Positions 27,737 through 38,446 of a DNA stretch of 56,438 bases are shown one piece after another. A program made the position numbers and the translations under genes. This DNA is from a virus, in IMG/VR virus record IMGVR_UViG_3300046170_000155, positions 1 through 56,438 of that record, one strand, 5' to 3'. The notes under the pieces are model-generated. The model was not told the DNA's origin. It was given only the letters and a program-made list of their open reading frames with translations, and searched no databases. Each line of letters opens with the position of its first letter. Positions within the stretch are counted from its first letter, which is position 1.

Positions 27737-30700
27737 TGGCCGCGAAAAGCCCAATTAGGTATATATTCGATACAGATGGTAACGTATCCGAATTTTCAGA
27801 GTTTCAAGCTTCGGACTTTATTTCAATAAGTGATGGTGGTACAGGTGCTATAACTGCTTCAGCTGCTAGAACAGCTCTTGGATTAGAAATCGGAACAGAT
27901 ATTCAAGGTTATGACGCAGAACTACAAGCTTTATCTGGATTAACACCAACTGATTCTAATTTTATTGTTGGTAATGGAACTACTTTTGTTACAGAATCTG
28001 GTTCAACAGTTAGAAACTCATTAGGTTTAGGGACAGCTGACTCTGTAGAATTTAATACCATACAAACTGCTAACTTAACAATAGGTGGTCCTTCCTTAAC
28101 ATTAGAGGGAGCTACTAACGATTCTTTTGAGGCTACTTTAGTAGTAACAGACCCAACAGCAGACAGAACAATAACTTTTCAAGACGCAACTGGAACGGTT
28201 GCTTTATTATCTGATGTAACAGCACAAGATGTTGATTTTGCAGGTGATACAGGAACTGGTGCAGTAGATTTAGACTCACAAACTTTTACAATTCAAGGTA
28301 CTACTAACGAAATAGAAACTAGTGCTAGTGGTCAGATTTTGACAATTGGTTTGCCAAACGATGTAACTATAGGTAACGACTTAACTATTACAGGTAACTT
28401 AACTGTTCAAGGAACTCAAACAATATTAGAAACAGAGACCTTAACAGTAGATGATAATGTTATAGTTCTAAACTCTAATGCTACTGGCTCTGCAACTGTA
28501 GATGCTGGTATAGAGATAGAAAGAGGAGATGACTCTAATGTAACTCTTGTATGGGACGAAACAAACAACAGATGGACTGTTGGCTCAGAATCTTTTGTTG
28601 CCTCTACCTTTATAGGTAACTTAACAGGAAATGTTACAGGAAATGTAACAGGAAATGTTGCAGGAGATTTAACAGGTAATGTAACCGCAACATCTATACT
28701 TGCTGATGGTGTAACGGCTAGTACTCAATCAGTTGGAGATAATTCAACTAAAGTTGCAACTACTGCTTATGTAGATGCACAAGTAGCTACTGAAGATACA
28801 TTAGCAGAAATGAACGATGTAACACTTACAAGTTCACAAAACGGAGATTTCTTAAGATATAACGGAAGCGTATGGATTAATGACGCAGTTGATTTAGCAA
28901 CAGATACAGTAGGTGACTTTGTACAAAGTATAACTGCTGGTGATGGTCTAGCAATAGATGTTACTTCTGGAGAAGCACAAACTCCAACTCTTTCTGTAAA
29001 TGTTGATGATAGTTCTATAGAGATAGATACCGATACATTACAAGTAAAAGCTCTTGGTATTACAAATGCAATGCTTGCTGGTTCTATTGAGAATGCAAAG
29101 CTTACAAATAGTGACATAACTTTCACAGATGGAACTACTCCAACTGTTGCAAGTCTTGGAGATACAATAACTTTTACTGGTGGTACTGGCGTAACAATTG
29201 CTAATACTTCTGGTAACTTTGATTTTAGTTTTGACATCGCAGAAGTAAAATCACAAGTAGACGAATATGCACAAGATGCTTTAAATGATGCTTTTGCAGC
29301 AGGTACACAAACAAGAATAACAGTAGCTTATGACGACAATGCTAACTCACTTAGCTACACAGTAGATGATGATTTAGCTAATTACGATAACACAAATACT
29401 GCTTTCATAGATTTAACAGACTTATCAGTAGCAAGTGGTTCTGGTCTTACTTATAACTCTTCAACTGGAGAGTTTGGAACTTCTGCAATACCTAATTCAC
29501 AACTTGAAAATAGTTCTGTAACTATTAATGCTAATGCTCTATCACTTGGTGGAACATTAACATTAGTTACAGACGATATAGCAGAAGATGGTTCACCAAC
29601 TAATCTTTGGTATACAGACGCAAGGGTCGGAACTTACCTTACAACTAATAGCTACGCTACAGAAACTTATGTTGATAATGCAGTAGCAACTGAAAACGAA
29701 ATAAGCGAAATGAATGATGTCACACTGACATCCTTATCTACTGGTGAATTTTTACAATATAATGGTTCAGCTTGGGTAAACATTGATTTAGATACTGACG
29801 ACATTGACGAAGGTTCTAACTTATTTTATACAACTACAAGAGCTAATACAGATATAGATGCAAGAGTAGATAAAGCTTTTGTTGATGCTCTTAATGTAGA
29901 TGCAGATACCTTAGATGGTATTAACAGCACAGGATTTGCTACAGCTGCTCAAGGAACATTAGCTGATAGTGCTGTACAACCAAGTGATAATATATCAACT
30001 CTTACTAATGACAGTGCATTTATAACTCTTACAAGTTTATCTGGAACATCTGGTGTTACTTATAACAATGCAACTGGTGCAATATCTATTGGACAGCCAG
30101 TAGCAACTACTGACAATGTTACATTTAATAATATAACTGTAGATGGAGTACTTAATTCAGACGATATAACAGCTACAACTATGACTGTTTCTAATGATTT
30201 AGTTGTAACTGGAGATTTAACAGTACAAGGAACAACTACAACTCTTAATACTGACACAGTATCTACTGAAGAAAATATGATAAAACTTGCTAGTGGTAAT
30301 ACTGGTAACGGAACAGACATTGGTATATACGGTAAAGTTGTTCAGTCGTCCACAACTAAATATGTAGGTTTACATTGGGACCCAGGTGTAGGTCAAAATA
30401 AATTTAAACTATTCGATAGTCTAACTGTTGAACCAGCAGGTACAGTCGATACTGCTGACCTCTTCTTATAACAAAGCAGTATTAGTAGCAGACATAGAAG
30501 GTAATGTAACTGGTGCTTTAACTGGTAATGCAGACACTGCAACTGCTTTAGCTTCTGGACAAAACTTCTCATTAACTGGAGATGTCACTGCAAGTGCTAT
30601 AAGTTTCGATGGAACTGGTGCAGTAGCTTTAGCAACAACAGTAACTGAAAGTGCTGTAACTCAGCATCAAGCTGCGTTAAGTATTACTGAATCACAGATA

Positions 30701-33700
30701 TCTGATTTACAATCTTACTTAACTGCTGAAACAAATGATTTATCATCAGTTGTAACTTGGGCTAATGTTCCAGATGCTAATATTACTGAGTCTTCTGTTA
30801 CACAACATCAAGCAGCTTTATCAATAACAGAATCACAAATTTCTGATTTAGGAAGTTACATAACTGCTACATCTAGTGATACGCTAACAAACAAAACAAT
30901 AAACTTTGAAAATAATACTGTAATAGTTGAATATGCAGTAACAGTAGCTGGTGGTAAATTCCTCATAGATGGAGAGTCACAAGCAACAATATCATTCAAC
31001 CCAGGTATAACATATAGATTTGACTTATCAAGTAGTTCAACATCTTCTCATCCATTTGCTCTATCTACAACAGACAATAACTCTGGTAATTCGGAGTACA
31101 CAACAGGTAAGACAGAAAATGGAACACAAGGTCAATCTGGCGCTTACATTGAGTACACAGTTAACGGTGCAACTCCAGATATTCTTTACTACTATTGTGA
31201 ATCACACTCTGGTATGGGTGGAACAGTTACAGTATTCGGTTCAGCTTACGGTGATGCAGATGTACAAGCATACATAAGTGCTGGTGCTGGAATCTCAATA
31301 AGTTCTTCTGGTCAAATATCATCAACAATAACTCAATACTCTGATTCAGATGTAGCTTCATATTTAACAACTAATAGTTATGCTACTCAAGCTTATGTAA
31401 CTAGTCAGATACAAACTAAAGATGAGCTTTCAGAACTATCTGGAGATTCAGATGATATTACACAAGGTTCTACCAATCTTTATTACTCTTCATCTTTATT
31501 TGATACAGATTTAGCTACAAAAACAACAGATAACTTAACAGAAGGTTCTACAAATCTTTATTATGCAGATTCGCTAGTAGAAACATATTTATCTGGTGGC
31601 AACGGTATAACCTACTCTTCTGGAGCTATTTCAGTAGATTCAACAGTTATAACAGGACAAACAGCAGAAACTTCAATAGACACTACTAACGATTTAGTTT
31701 TAATATACGATAATTCAAATACGGCATTAAGAAAGATGGCAGTATCTGATTTACTAGCAAGTGCTGGTGCAGGTTCAATGTCAAGCTTTACTCTTAGCGA
31801 TGGAACTAATACTCAAACAATTGGTGATTCTGAAACTTTAACAGTAACAGGTGGAACAGCGATTTCTGCAACTGTTGGTGCTACAGATGAAGTAACAATA
31901 GCTTTTGATAACTCTAGTGACTTAGATATGAATGGTCAGAGAGTTCTGTTTGCAAATGTTTACTCTCAAGAATCTGATTTACCTAGTGCTTCAACTTATC
32001 ATGGTATGTTTGCTCATGTTCATGGAACTGGAAGAGCTTACTATGCTCATAACGGTAACTGGGTTGAATTAATTGGTGAAAATGAAATAGGTACAGGTTT
32101 AAGTTACAGCGGTGGTACTTTAACTTCAACAATCACTCAATATGCTGACTCAGATGTAGAATCATATTTATCTGGAGGAACTGGAATAAGTTTCTCTTCT
32201 GGTGCTATAGCTATCGACTTTAGTGAGTTCAATACAGACAGTATTGTAGAAGGCTCAACAAATGAATTTTATACAGATGCTAGAGTAGGCAGTTACTTAA
32301 CAGCTAACAATTATGCTACAGAAAGTTATGTCGATACAGAAATAGCAAACTTAGTAGATACAGCTCCATCAACATTAGACACTCTTAATGAATTAGCAGC
32401 AGCTTTAGGTGATGATGCAAACTTCTCAACTACTGTTACAAACTCTATTGCTACTAAATTAGCGATAACAGACTTTACAAGTACGGCGAACACTTGGTTC
32501 TCAACTAAAAATCTTAATGACTTAGCTGATGTAGGATTCGCAGACCCAACATCAACTGAAGATGGAAAAGTTGTTTACTGGGATGATAGTGCTGGAGCTT
32601 TTGGTTTAATATCAGTTGCTGGTCTCTCTGGCTCTGGTGAAACTAACACAGCTTCTAACATTGGTACAGCAGGTGTAGGTTTATTTGATGGTAAAGTCGG
32701 AGAAGATTTACAGTTTAAGAAACTAAACGCAGGTTCTGCAAAGATTACAATTACTGATGACACTTCTAATAATGAAGTAGATATCAACTTAGGTTCTGTC
32801 TCTATAGACGATTTAAGTGATGTTGACACTACTACATCCGCACCATCAACCAATCAAGCTTTATTATGGAATGGAAGTAACTGGGTAGCGGGAGATGTTG
32901 CTACATCTGGTGGCGGAACTGAAGGCATACTTACTTTCACACATTTTGACAATACTTCAGACAATATAGATTTAACAGCAGGAAAAATAGATTTCTTACA
33001 CTTTGATGACAGTGAAGATGATATAGAATTTACACAAAACAAAATAGATTTCTTACATTTTAATGATGTAGAAGATGACATCACTCTTATCTCATATACA
33101 AAGTTAGACGATATATTTGATGTTGACTTAACTTCTTTAGCTACTGGAGACTTTTTAAGATATGATGCAAGCTCAAACACATGGAAAGCTGACCAAGTCG
33201 GAACTACTGAAGGTATTCTTGATTTTGTACACTTTGACAATACAAGCGATAATATTGACTTAACTAATGCACAGTTAACATTGACTGATGCTGATGGTAC
33301 AGGAATAGTAATACCTTTAGAGCAAAATAAAATTGATTTTGTAGAATACGATGGAACTTCTGATGATATAAACCTAACAAGTTATGTAAGACTTGATGAT
33401 GTTTATGATATAGACCTTACAGGTTCTTCTTCTGGAGATATAATTAAATATAACGCTTCAAGTGGAACATGGATTGCTACAGATATACCAACAGAAGTAG
33501 ATGCACATTTAGTTGGCGGAACAGGCGTAACATACTCAGCAGGAAATATCAGTATTGGTCAAGATGTTGGAACAACTGATGATGTAACTTTTAACACTGT
33601 AACTGGTAATCTAACTGGTAATGTCACAGGTAATGTAACTGGAAATGTTACAGGTAATGTGACAGGAACTGTATCTGATGTAAGCAATCATGATACAGAT

Positions 33701-34846
33701 GATATTAGCGAAGGCTCTACAAATCTTTATTTCACTAACGCTAGAGCAGATGCAAGAATTGCAGCAGCTAGCATAGATGACCTTTCAGATGTTGATACAA
33801 CTACAGCATCTCCTTCAACAGGACAAGCTTTAATATGGAATGGTTCAGCTTGGGCCCCAGCAGCTGCTGGTGGTGGAGTTGCGGGAACAGTAGCCTTTAT
33901 TCAATATGACGAGACCATAGACAATATTGCCTTAGATTCACAAGGTGAAGTTCCATTTATACATTTTGACGACACAGTAGATGACATAATAGTCACAGAT
34001 AATATCCTTTCATTCGTAGAATATGACGAAACTGTTGATAATATTTCACTTGAACACGAAACTATAAATCTTTACAACTTAAATAATGTAAGTACCAATG
34101 GATTAAAAGATGGATATATTCTTAAATATAGTTCTTCAACAGGTTCTTGGTATGCAGAAGCACCAGAAGGTAGTGCTACAGCAATAGAATTTGTCAGAGC
34201 AAGTAATGCTAATGACTATATAGAAATTGGCAACAATATCTTACCTTTCTATCACTATGATGGTGTACAAGATAATATTCCTACTGATGGAACCTTATCT
34301 GTTGTTGAATATGACGGAACAGTAGATAACATAGATTTTGCTTCTCCAGTTCCTTATGAAAATCACATTAGAGATGAAGACGGAACTACAGTAGTTTCTG
34401 CTGATAGAACAAATAATACAGTAGAAGTTTATACAAACAGTGAATCAAGAATGTCTATTGATAATGATGGAACAGTCGATATTAGTTCTTCCAAGTTAAC
34501 AATTGCTGGAAGTTCTGGAAATGCTGACCAAGTACTAACAACAGATGGTTCTGGAACTATCTCTTGGGCAGACGGAGGTTCTTCAGATGCAATAACTTCA
34601 GATGATACAAATACTTCTATAACAACACAAAACACAGCAGATACAATAGAATTTACTGCTGGTGGCTCTGCAAGAGCTAAACTAGATAGTTCGATGAGTA
34701 TGGAAGCAGCAGGTGGCTTCTTTAATCACCAAACTACATTATCTGCTAGCGACACTACTATACCAAATGGTACAGGAACAGTTGCAGCTGGACCGTTAAC
34801 AATAACAGGAACAGTTACTGTAGAAGGGGTCTTGGCAGTCGTATGA
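27736..34846 (+). CDS. Giant tail fibre (about 2,370 aa), probable one-base shift at 30.45 kb
   Basis: Two very long frames adjoin: 27736 to stop 30471 and a second open from about 30428 to 34846. The second has no credible start (only TTG, with no ribosome site) and continues the sense of the first (VDTAD joined to SSYNKAVLVADIEGNVTG), so I treat them as one gene. Content: repeated GNVTG arrays, NLTVQGT blocks, the fibre motif DDISEGSTNLYFT in several forms, a copper-protein-like TYRFDLSSSSTSSHPFALST with YYCESHSGMGGTV (about 31000-31230), and an 11-fold degenerate repeat between 32920 and 34345. A long multi-domain host-binding fibre. Confidence 0.75.
28615..28686 (+). repeat. 12-nt tandem repeat coding for Gly-Asn-Val-Thr
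   Basis: Six consecutive degenerate units of GGTAATGTNACA-type sequence, coding for GNLTGNVTGNVTGNVAGDLT. This is a fibre stalk repeat. Confidence 0.7.
32921..34345 (+). repeat. Protein repeat F-x-[HEQ]-[FY]-D-x-x-x-D-[DN]-I, 11 copies
   Basis: Two clusters. First (32921-33380): FTHFDNTSDNIDL, FLHFDDSEDDIEF, FLHFNDVEDDITL, FVHFDNTSDNIDL, FVEYDGTSDDINL. Second (33890-34345): FIQYDETIDNIAL, FIHFDDTVDDIIV, FVEYDETVDNISL, FVRASNANDYIEI, FYHYDGVQDNIPT, VVEYDGTVDNIDF. The unit is a probable beta-hairpin with an acidic turn. Confidence 0.7.
33604..33667 (+). repeat. Second 12-nt tandem repeat array (Gly-Asn-Val-Thr)
   Basis: Five degenerate units, coding for GNLTGNVTGNVTGNVTGNVT, nearly the same as the array 5 kb upstream. 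Recombination between the two arrays could delete or duplicate the intervening fibre segment. Confidence 0.7.
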
Positions 34847-34858
34847 TATACTTCATAC
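34841..34858 (+). promoter_or_regulatory. Extended -10 inside an inverted repeat
   Basis: TGATATACT (34844-34852) is an extended -10. GTATGA (34841-34846) and TCATAC (34853-34858) are exact inverted repeats, so TATACT forms the centre. GGGAG at 34860-34864 is the ribosome site of the following gene. An operator-like arrangement at the boundary between the giant fibre and the adhesin genes. Confidence 0.5.
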
Positions 34859-34870
34859 AGGGAGTTTCTT

Positions 34871-36190
34871 ATGAGTAAAATAGAAGTTAACGAAATATCA
34901 AAAACATCAACTGGAAGTGAAATAACTATATCCAGTCCTATTACTATGGATTCACCAATAAAGGTAAAGTCGTATGATGCTTCTGGAATTGCTGGTTTAA
35001 CAGCTTCAACTGGACAACTGATATATGATAGCGACAACTCAACACTTAAAGTATATACAGGTTCTGCGTGGGAAGCTGTCGGCGGTGCAAGTGACCCTTT
35101 AGAAGTAAATGCAATAAATGCAGCTACTAGCGGTGGTCCTATATCTTTAGGTTCGGAACTAAAACTTAAAAACCAAACGACATCTCAAATAAACGCATTA
35201 TCTGGAATGCTTGAGGGAGAAACAGTCTATGATTCCGATTTGGGAACAATTAAAGTATATAACGGAAGTTCTTGGGCTAAGATGTCAGAATCGACATATC
35301 AATTTCAAGTTCAATATTTAGTTATTGGTGGTGGCGGTGCAGGTTCACATCAACATGGCGGAGGCGGTGGAGCAGGTGGTTATCGCTCTTCGTATGGTAC
35401 AGAAGTCTCTGGTGGTGGAAATACTACAGAGTCAACTATAACTATTACACCCGCTGGTACTTATACAGTAGAAGTTGGTGGTGGTGGTGCATCTACAAGT
35501 GGACAGGGTAGTTCAGAATGGGCTAGTAACTCTGCTTCTGGTGATGACAGTATTTTTCATACAGTAACCTCTAAAGGTGGAGGTGGCGGTGGACAATGGA
35601 ATGGTCATGTAGGTGTAGCTGGTGGTTCTGGTGGCGGAGGTGCTACTCATGGCGCATCTGGTGGTGCAGGAGAACCAAATCAAGGTTATGCAGGAGGTAC
35701 AGGCTCTAATGTTTCTAATCACTTCGCAGGAGGTGGCGGTGGCGCTGGAGCTGTTGGTGTCACTGGTGTAAACAACAAAGCTGGAAATGGTGGTATTGGC
35801 GTTGCATCTTCAATAACTGGTTCAACAGTCACAAGAGCTGGTGGAGGCGGTGGTGGTTCCTATACTGGTGGTGCTGGTAACACAGGTTGGAGAGGTCTTG
35901 GCGGAGATGGCGGAGGCGGAGATGGCGGAGTCAACAACGGTGGACAAAATGAACTTGTTACAGCTGATAATGGTACTGTTAATACAGGAGGCGGTGGCGG
36001 TGGAATTGGTCCATATGCTACAGCGTATACTAATGGTGCTGGTGGAAGTGGTGTAGTTATTCTTCGATATCCAAATACTTGGACTATATCTGTCGGAATA
36101 GGATTAGTATGGAGTGGTACAGAAAATGCTGCTGGAACTGATAAATACGCAGTAATTACAGGCGGTGCAGGAACCGTCACTTGGAGTTAA
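34871..36190 (+). CDS. Glycine-rich adhesin / fibre tip
   Basis: 439 aa. The first 140 residues contain two copies of a fibre attachment block (SYDASGIAGLTASTGQLIYDS; NSTLKVYTGSAWEAV and a second version). From about 148 (VQYLVIGGGGAGSHQHGGGG) to 400 the protein is a Gly-rich domain, with GGGGGAGGYRSSYG, GGGGGGQWNGH and SGVVILRYPNTW. Gly-rich regions of this type form polyglycine-II-like bundles in phage adhesins and bind host surface receptors. The end SVGIGLVWSGTE is beta-like. A paralogous tip lies at 40702. Confidence 0.72.
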   Translation: MSKIEVNEISKTSTGSEITISSPITMDSPIKVKSYDASGIAGLTASTGQLIYDSDNSTLKVYTGSAWEAVGGASDPLEVNAINAATSGGPISLGSELKLKNQTTSQINALSGMLEGETVYDSDLGTIKVYNGSSWAKMSESTYQFQVQYLVIGGGGAGSHQHGGGGGAGGYRSSYGTEVSGGGNTTESTITITPAGTYTVEVGGGGASTSGQGSSEWASNSASGDDSIFHTVTSKGGGGGGQWNGHVGVAGGSGGGGATHGASGGAGEPNQGYAGGTGSNVSNHFAGGGGGAGAVGVTGVNNKAGNGGIGVASSITGSTVTRAGGGGGGSYTGGAGNTGWRGLGGDGGGGDGGVNNGGQNELVTADNGTVNTGGGGGGIGPYATAYTNGAGGSGVVILRYPNTWTISVGIGLVWSGTENAAGTDKYAVITGGAGTVTWS

Positions 36191-36196
36191 AATATT

Positions 36197-36601
36197 ATGG
36201 CACATTACGCATTTATAAACGAATTTAATACAGTAGTAAGAGTTATTACTGGTGTAGATGAAAATGATACTTCTACACTTCCAGAAGGCTTTGATAGCTG
36301 GGAAGCATGGTATCAAAATTACAAAGGACTTACTTGTAAAAGGACTTCTTACAACACAGTAAGAAATACACATACTAATGAAGGAACTCCTTTTAGAGGT
36401 AACTATGCAGGTAAGGGATATACTTACGATTCAGACAACGATGTATTTATACCACCTAAACCTTTTGGTAGTTGGATTCTTAATGAAAGTACTTGGTCTT
36501 GGGAATCACCATTAGATTACCCAGATGATGGTCAAGAATATATTTGGAATGAAAATGCTTATGCAGAAGATGACACTACAGGTTGGGAGATTAAAGCATA
36601 A
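36197..36601 (+). CDS. MAHYA-type virion accessory protein, copy 1
   Basis: 134 aa. Starts MAHYAFINEFNTVVRVITGV and contains KRTSYNTVRNTH, TPFRGNYAGKGYTYDSD and FIPPKPFGSWIL. This family (MAHFA..., TSYN, RxxYAGxGYTYD, PP.P..SW) is widespread in marine phages, near tail fibre genes, and its role is not established. A second copy is at 41503. It sits after the Gly-rich adhesin both times, so the pair moves as a unit. Confidence 0.72.
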   Translation: MAHYAFINEFNTVVRVITGVDENDTSTLPEGFDSWEAWYQNYKGLTCKRTSYNTVRNTHTNEGTPFRGNYAGKGYTYDSDNDVFIPPKPFGSWILNESTWSWESPLDYPDDGQEYIWNENAYAEDDTTGWEIKA

Positions 36602-36864
36602 TGGGTAAAATTAAAGTAGACCAAATAGAAATAGAATCTGGTAACTCTATACAGCTAAATAATGCTGTCAAGATAAAATCATACGATGCAGCAGGAATTG
36701 CAGCATTAACCCCATCTTCTGGTGACTTGATATATGATTCTGATAACAATGCACTCAAAGTTTATAAAAGTTCTTCGTGGGAAGAAGTAGGCGATACTGT
36801 TGACTTAAGTAGTTATGCTACTAAAGACGATGCTTTCGCTTATCAAATAATTATAGGAGATTAA
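36601..36864 (+). CDS. Short fibre attachment-type protein
   Basis: 87 aa, MGKIKVDQIEIESGNSIQLN followed by SYDAAGIAALTPSSGDLIYD, closely similar to the N-terminus of the adhesin at 34871 (MSKIEVNEI, SYDASGIAGLTAS). It therefore looks like an adhesin whose tip is absent or encoded separately. Coupled to the preceding gene by a TAATG overlap. Confidence 0.6.
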   Translation: MGKIKVDQIEIESGNSIQLNNAVKIKSYDAAGIAALTPSSGDLIYDSDNNALKVYKSSSWEEVGDTVDLSSYATKDDAFAYQIIIGD

Positions 36865-37194
36865 ATGGCTTACGATTATAAATCTGTCAATGCTGATTTA
36901 GGAACTACTATTGATACATCTATTTATGAATGTCCATCAGCAAAAACTGCTGTTGTTCTTTTATGTCAAATAGCAAATATCGATGGTTCTAATAGTGTAA
37001 ATGTTTATGTAGATTATTACGATAGTAGTAATACTCAAGCAAAAGCACTAGCGCATGAACTTCCAGTTCCAGCAGACACATCACTAAACCCTATTGGGGG
37101 AAAGCTTGTTTTAGAAGCTGGAGACCAACTTAGAGCTTGGGCAAGTGCTGCTTCAGATGCAGAGATAGTTGTTTCAGTAGTAGAGATTAGCTAA
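36865..37194 (+). CDS. Small beta-sandwich tail protein, paralogue A
   Basis: 109 aa. Strand-rich (TAVVLLCQIANIDGSNSVNV; LVLEAGDQLRAWASAAS). It has the same layout as the proteins at 38447 and 44078: an opening strand, a core AVVxLxxxxAN, an L-x-L-x-x-G-D segment before the last strands. Such modules are common in tail or fibre gene clusters. Function probably structural; no enzyme motif. Confidence 0.6.
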   Translation: MAYDYKSVNADLGTTIDTSIYECPSAKTAVVLLCQIANIDGSNSVNVYVDYYDSSNTQAKALAHELPVPADTSLNPIGGKLVLEAGDQLRAWASAASDAEIVVSVVEIS

Positions 37195-37913
37195 TGAGAA
37201 CTAGAAATGGTTTTATAGGAGTTGTTCCACAACAAGATTCTACTACTGGTAATTCTGGTGTATTATCAGTAAACTCACACAATATAGAAAAATCAAGAAA
37301 TAATTTAAAAAGTTTAGACCTTCCTCCAGCAAGTCACGGGCTAAGGTTGTTTCTAGATGCAGGACAAGAAGCATCATATACTTCTGGTAGTACTTGGACT
37401 GACATAAGTGGTAATGGTAGAAATGCAACGCTATATAATGTTAGTCATACTACTGCTACGCCTAGTTATTTTAATTTAACAACCTCATTTAGTTTTGCTA
37501 CTCCAGCCAATACATTAGGAAGTAGTAACAGCTCAGTTTCTATGGTAATAAAAACAGGTGATTCCCAATCAATGTTAGTAACTGATGATGGTAATCAAGA
37601 TTATTTAGGTGCATACAGAAGTGGTAACGCATACTATCACAACAATGTTGGTGGAGGAAAAAATCTTTACATAAATGGAACGAGTCAGACAAATTTATAT
37701 AGTACGATAAGAACAAATAACTCTTTATTGGTTACAGTAACTGATTGTGATTTTTCTTTTGGCTCTAATAGATTTGTTTTTAATACTTATGGAAGTTTTC
37801 AATTTGGAGATGGTAGATTGTACGCTGTTGTAGTTCACGATGGTAATCTTAGTTCTAGCCAAGTAACTGATTTATATAACTGGTTTAACTCAAGAGGATA
37901 CATAAACGCATGA
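37194..37913 (+). CDS. LamG/ConA-like lectin tail protein
   Basis: 239 aa. HGLRLFLDAGQEASYTSGST then WTDISGNGRNATLYN is the usual entry of ConA/LamG-like domains found in phage tails (LDAG...W.DlSGNGN.gTL). Later strands (RLYAVVVHDGNLSSSQVTDL) end the domain. Such modules bind glycans or form virion surfaces. N-terminal 50 residues are probably the attachment site to the fibre. Overlaps the next small gene. Confidence 0.7.
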   Translation: MRTRNGFIGVVPQQDSTTGNSGVLSVNSHNIEKSRNNLKSLDLPPASHGLRLFLDAGQEASYTSGSTWTDISGNGRNATLYNVSHTTATPSYFNLTTSFSFATPANTLGSSNSSVSMVIKTGDSQSMLVTDDGNQDYLGAYRSGNAYYHNNVGGGKNLYINGTSQTNLYSTIRTNNSLLVTVTDCDFSFGSNRFVFNTYGSFQFGDGRLYAVVVHDGNLSSSQVTDLYNWFNSRGYINA

Positions 37914-38044
37914 GTTGGATACTAAAACAGCACGGAACAACTTTTATTATGGAATTTGATACAGCAGAAGAAGCTGCTGCACATACACATACTGTAGATT
38001 CAGAAAATATGATATCTTGGTATATAGAAGAGAACATTACATAA
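37910..38044 (+). CDS. Small protein (44 aa)
   Basis: ATG 37910 overlaps the preceding stop in ATGA form. Reads MSWILKQHGTTFIMEFDTAE and then EAAAHTHTVDSENMISWYIE. Unrecognised. A short alpha/beta fragment; the coupling suggests that it is translated. Confidence 0.45.
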   Translation: MSWILKQHGTTFIMEFDTAEEAAAHTHTVDSENMISWYIEENIT

Positions 38045-38066
38045 TGACTAAGAGTATAAAATTATC

Positions 38067-38075
38067 TGTTAGAAT
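38067..38075 (+). promoter_or_regulatory. Extended -10 promoter for fibre gene
   Basis: TGTTAGAAT, an extended -10, about 20 bases before ATG 38096, in a short non-coding gap. GGGA at 38088-38091 is a weak ribosome site. Confidence 0.45.
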
Positions 38076-38095
38076 AGTAAAGATATAGGGAATTC

Positions 38096-38437
38096 ATGTC
38101 AAGTATTTTAAAAGTAGACTCAATAGAAGAAAGAACATCTGGTGGTGGTGTATCGTTTACAGGTACATTAATTCCAGATGCTTTACGCTTAGCGTCAAAA
38201 ACAACAGCAGAAAGAAATTTACTATCTGCCAGTACTGGTGATATGTTATTTAATACAGATACAGCAGTAATAGAATTTTACAACGGCTCTAGTTGGGCAG
38301 GAATTGACACATTGTTAACTCTTGTAGATGAAGACGATATGGCTTCTAACAGTGCTAGTTCCGTTCCTTCACAACAATCAGTAAAAGCTTATGCAGATAC
38401 TAAGGCAAGCATTGGGCTTGTTATAGCTTTAAGTTAG
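38096..38437 (+). CDS. Short fibre protein
   Basis: 113 aa. MSSILKVDSIEERTSGGGVS is a common start for marine-phage fibre genes (SxLKVDxIxxRTGxG). It goes on with LLSASTGDMLFNTDTAVIEF and YNGSSWAGID, the same attachment block as in the longer fibres. It probably forms a trimeric adaptor with the following genes. Preceded by its own promoter. Confidence 0.65.
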   Translation: MSSILKVDSIEERTSGGGVSFTGTLIPDALRLASKTTAERNLLSASTGDMLFNTDTAVIEFYNGSSWAGIDTLLTLVDEDDMASNSASSVPSQQSVKAYADTKASIGLVIALS

Positions 38438-38446
38438 GAGAAAAAA

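Noticed and set aside
30428-30480. TTG 30428 as an independent fibre gene start
   Set aside because: No ribosome site, and the first residues are out of character; a one-base shift joining it to the preceding frame is more likely.
28615-33667. Short direct repeats as a CRISPR array
   Set aside because: Units are 12 nt, contiguous, without spacers, and in frame with Gly-Asn-Val-Thr stalk repeats.
35330-36060. G-quadruplex-type G-runs
   Set aside because: Explained by GGT/GGC/GGA codons of the glycine-rich adhesin; the same holds for 40770-41350.
38044-38088. 14-codon frame after the gene at 37910
   Set aside because: Very short, covers a probable extended -10 promoter, no coding evidence beyond a start/stop overlap.
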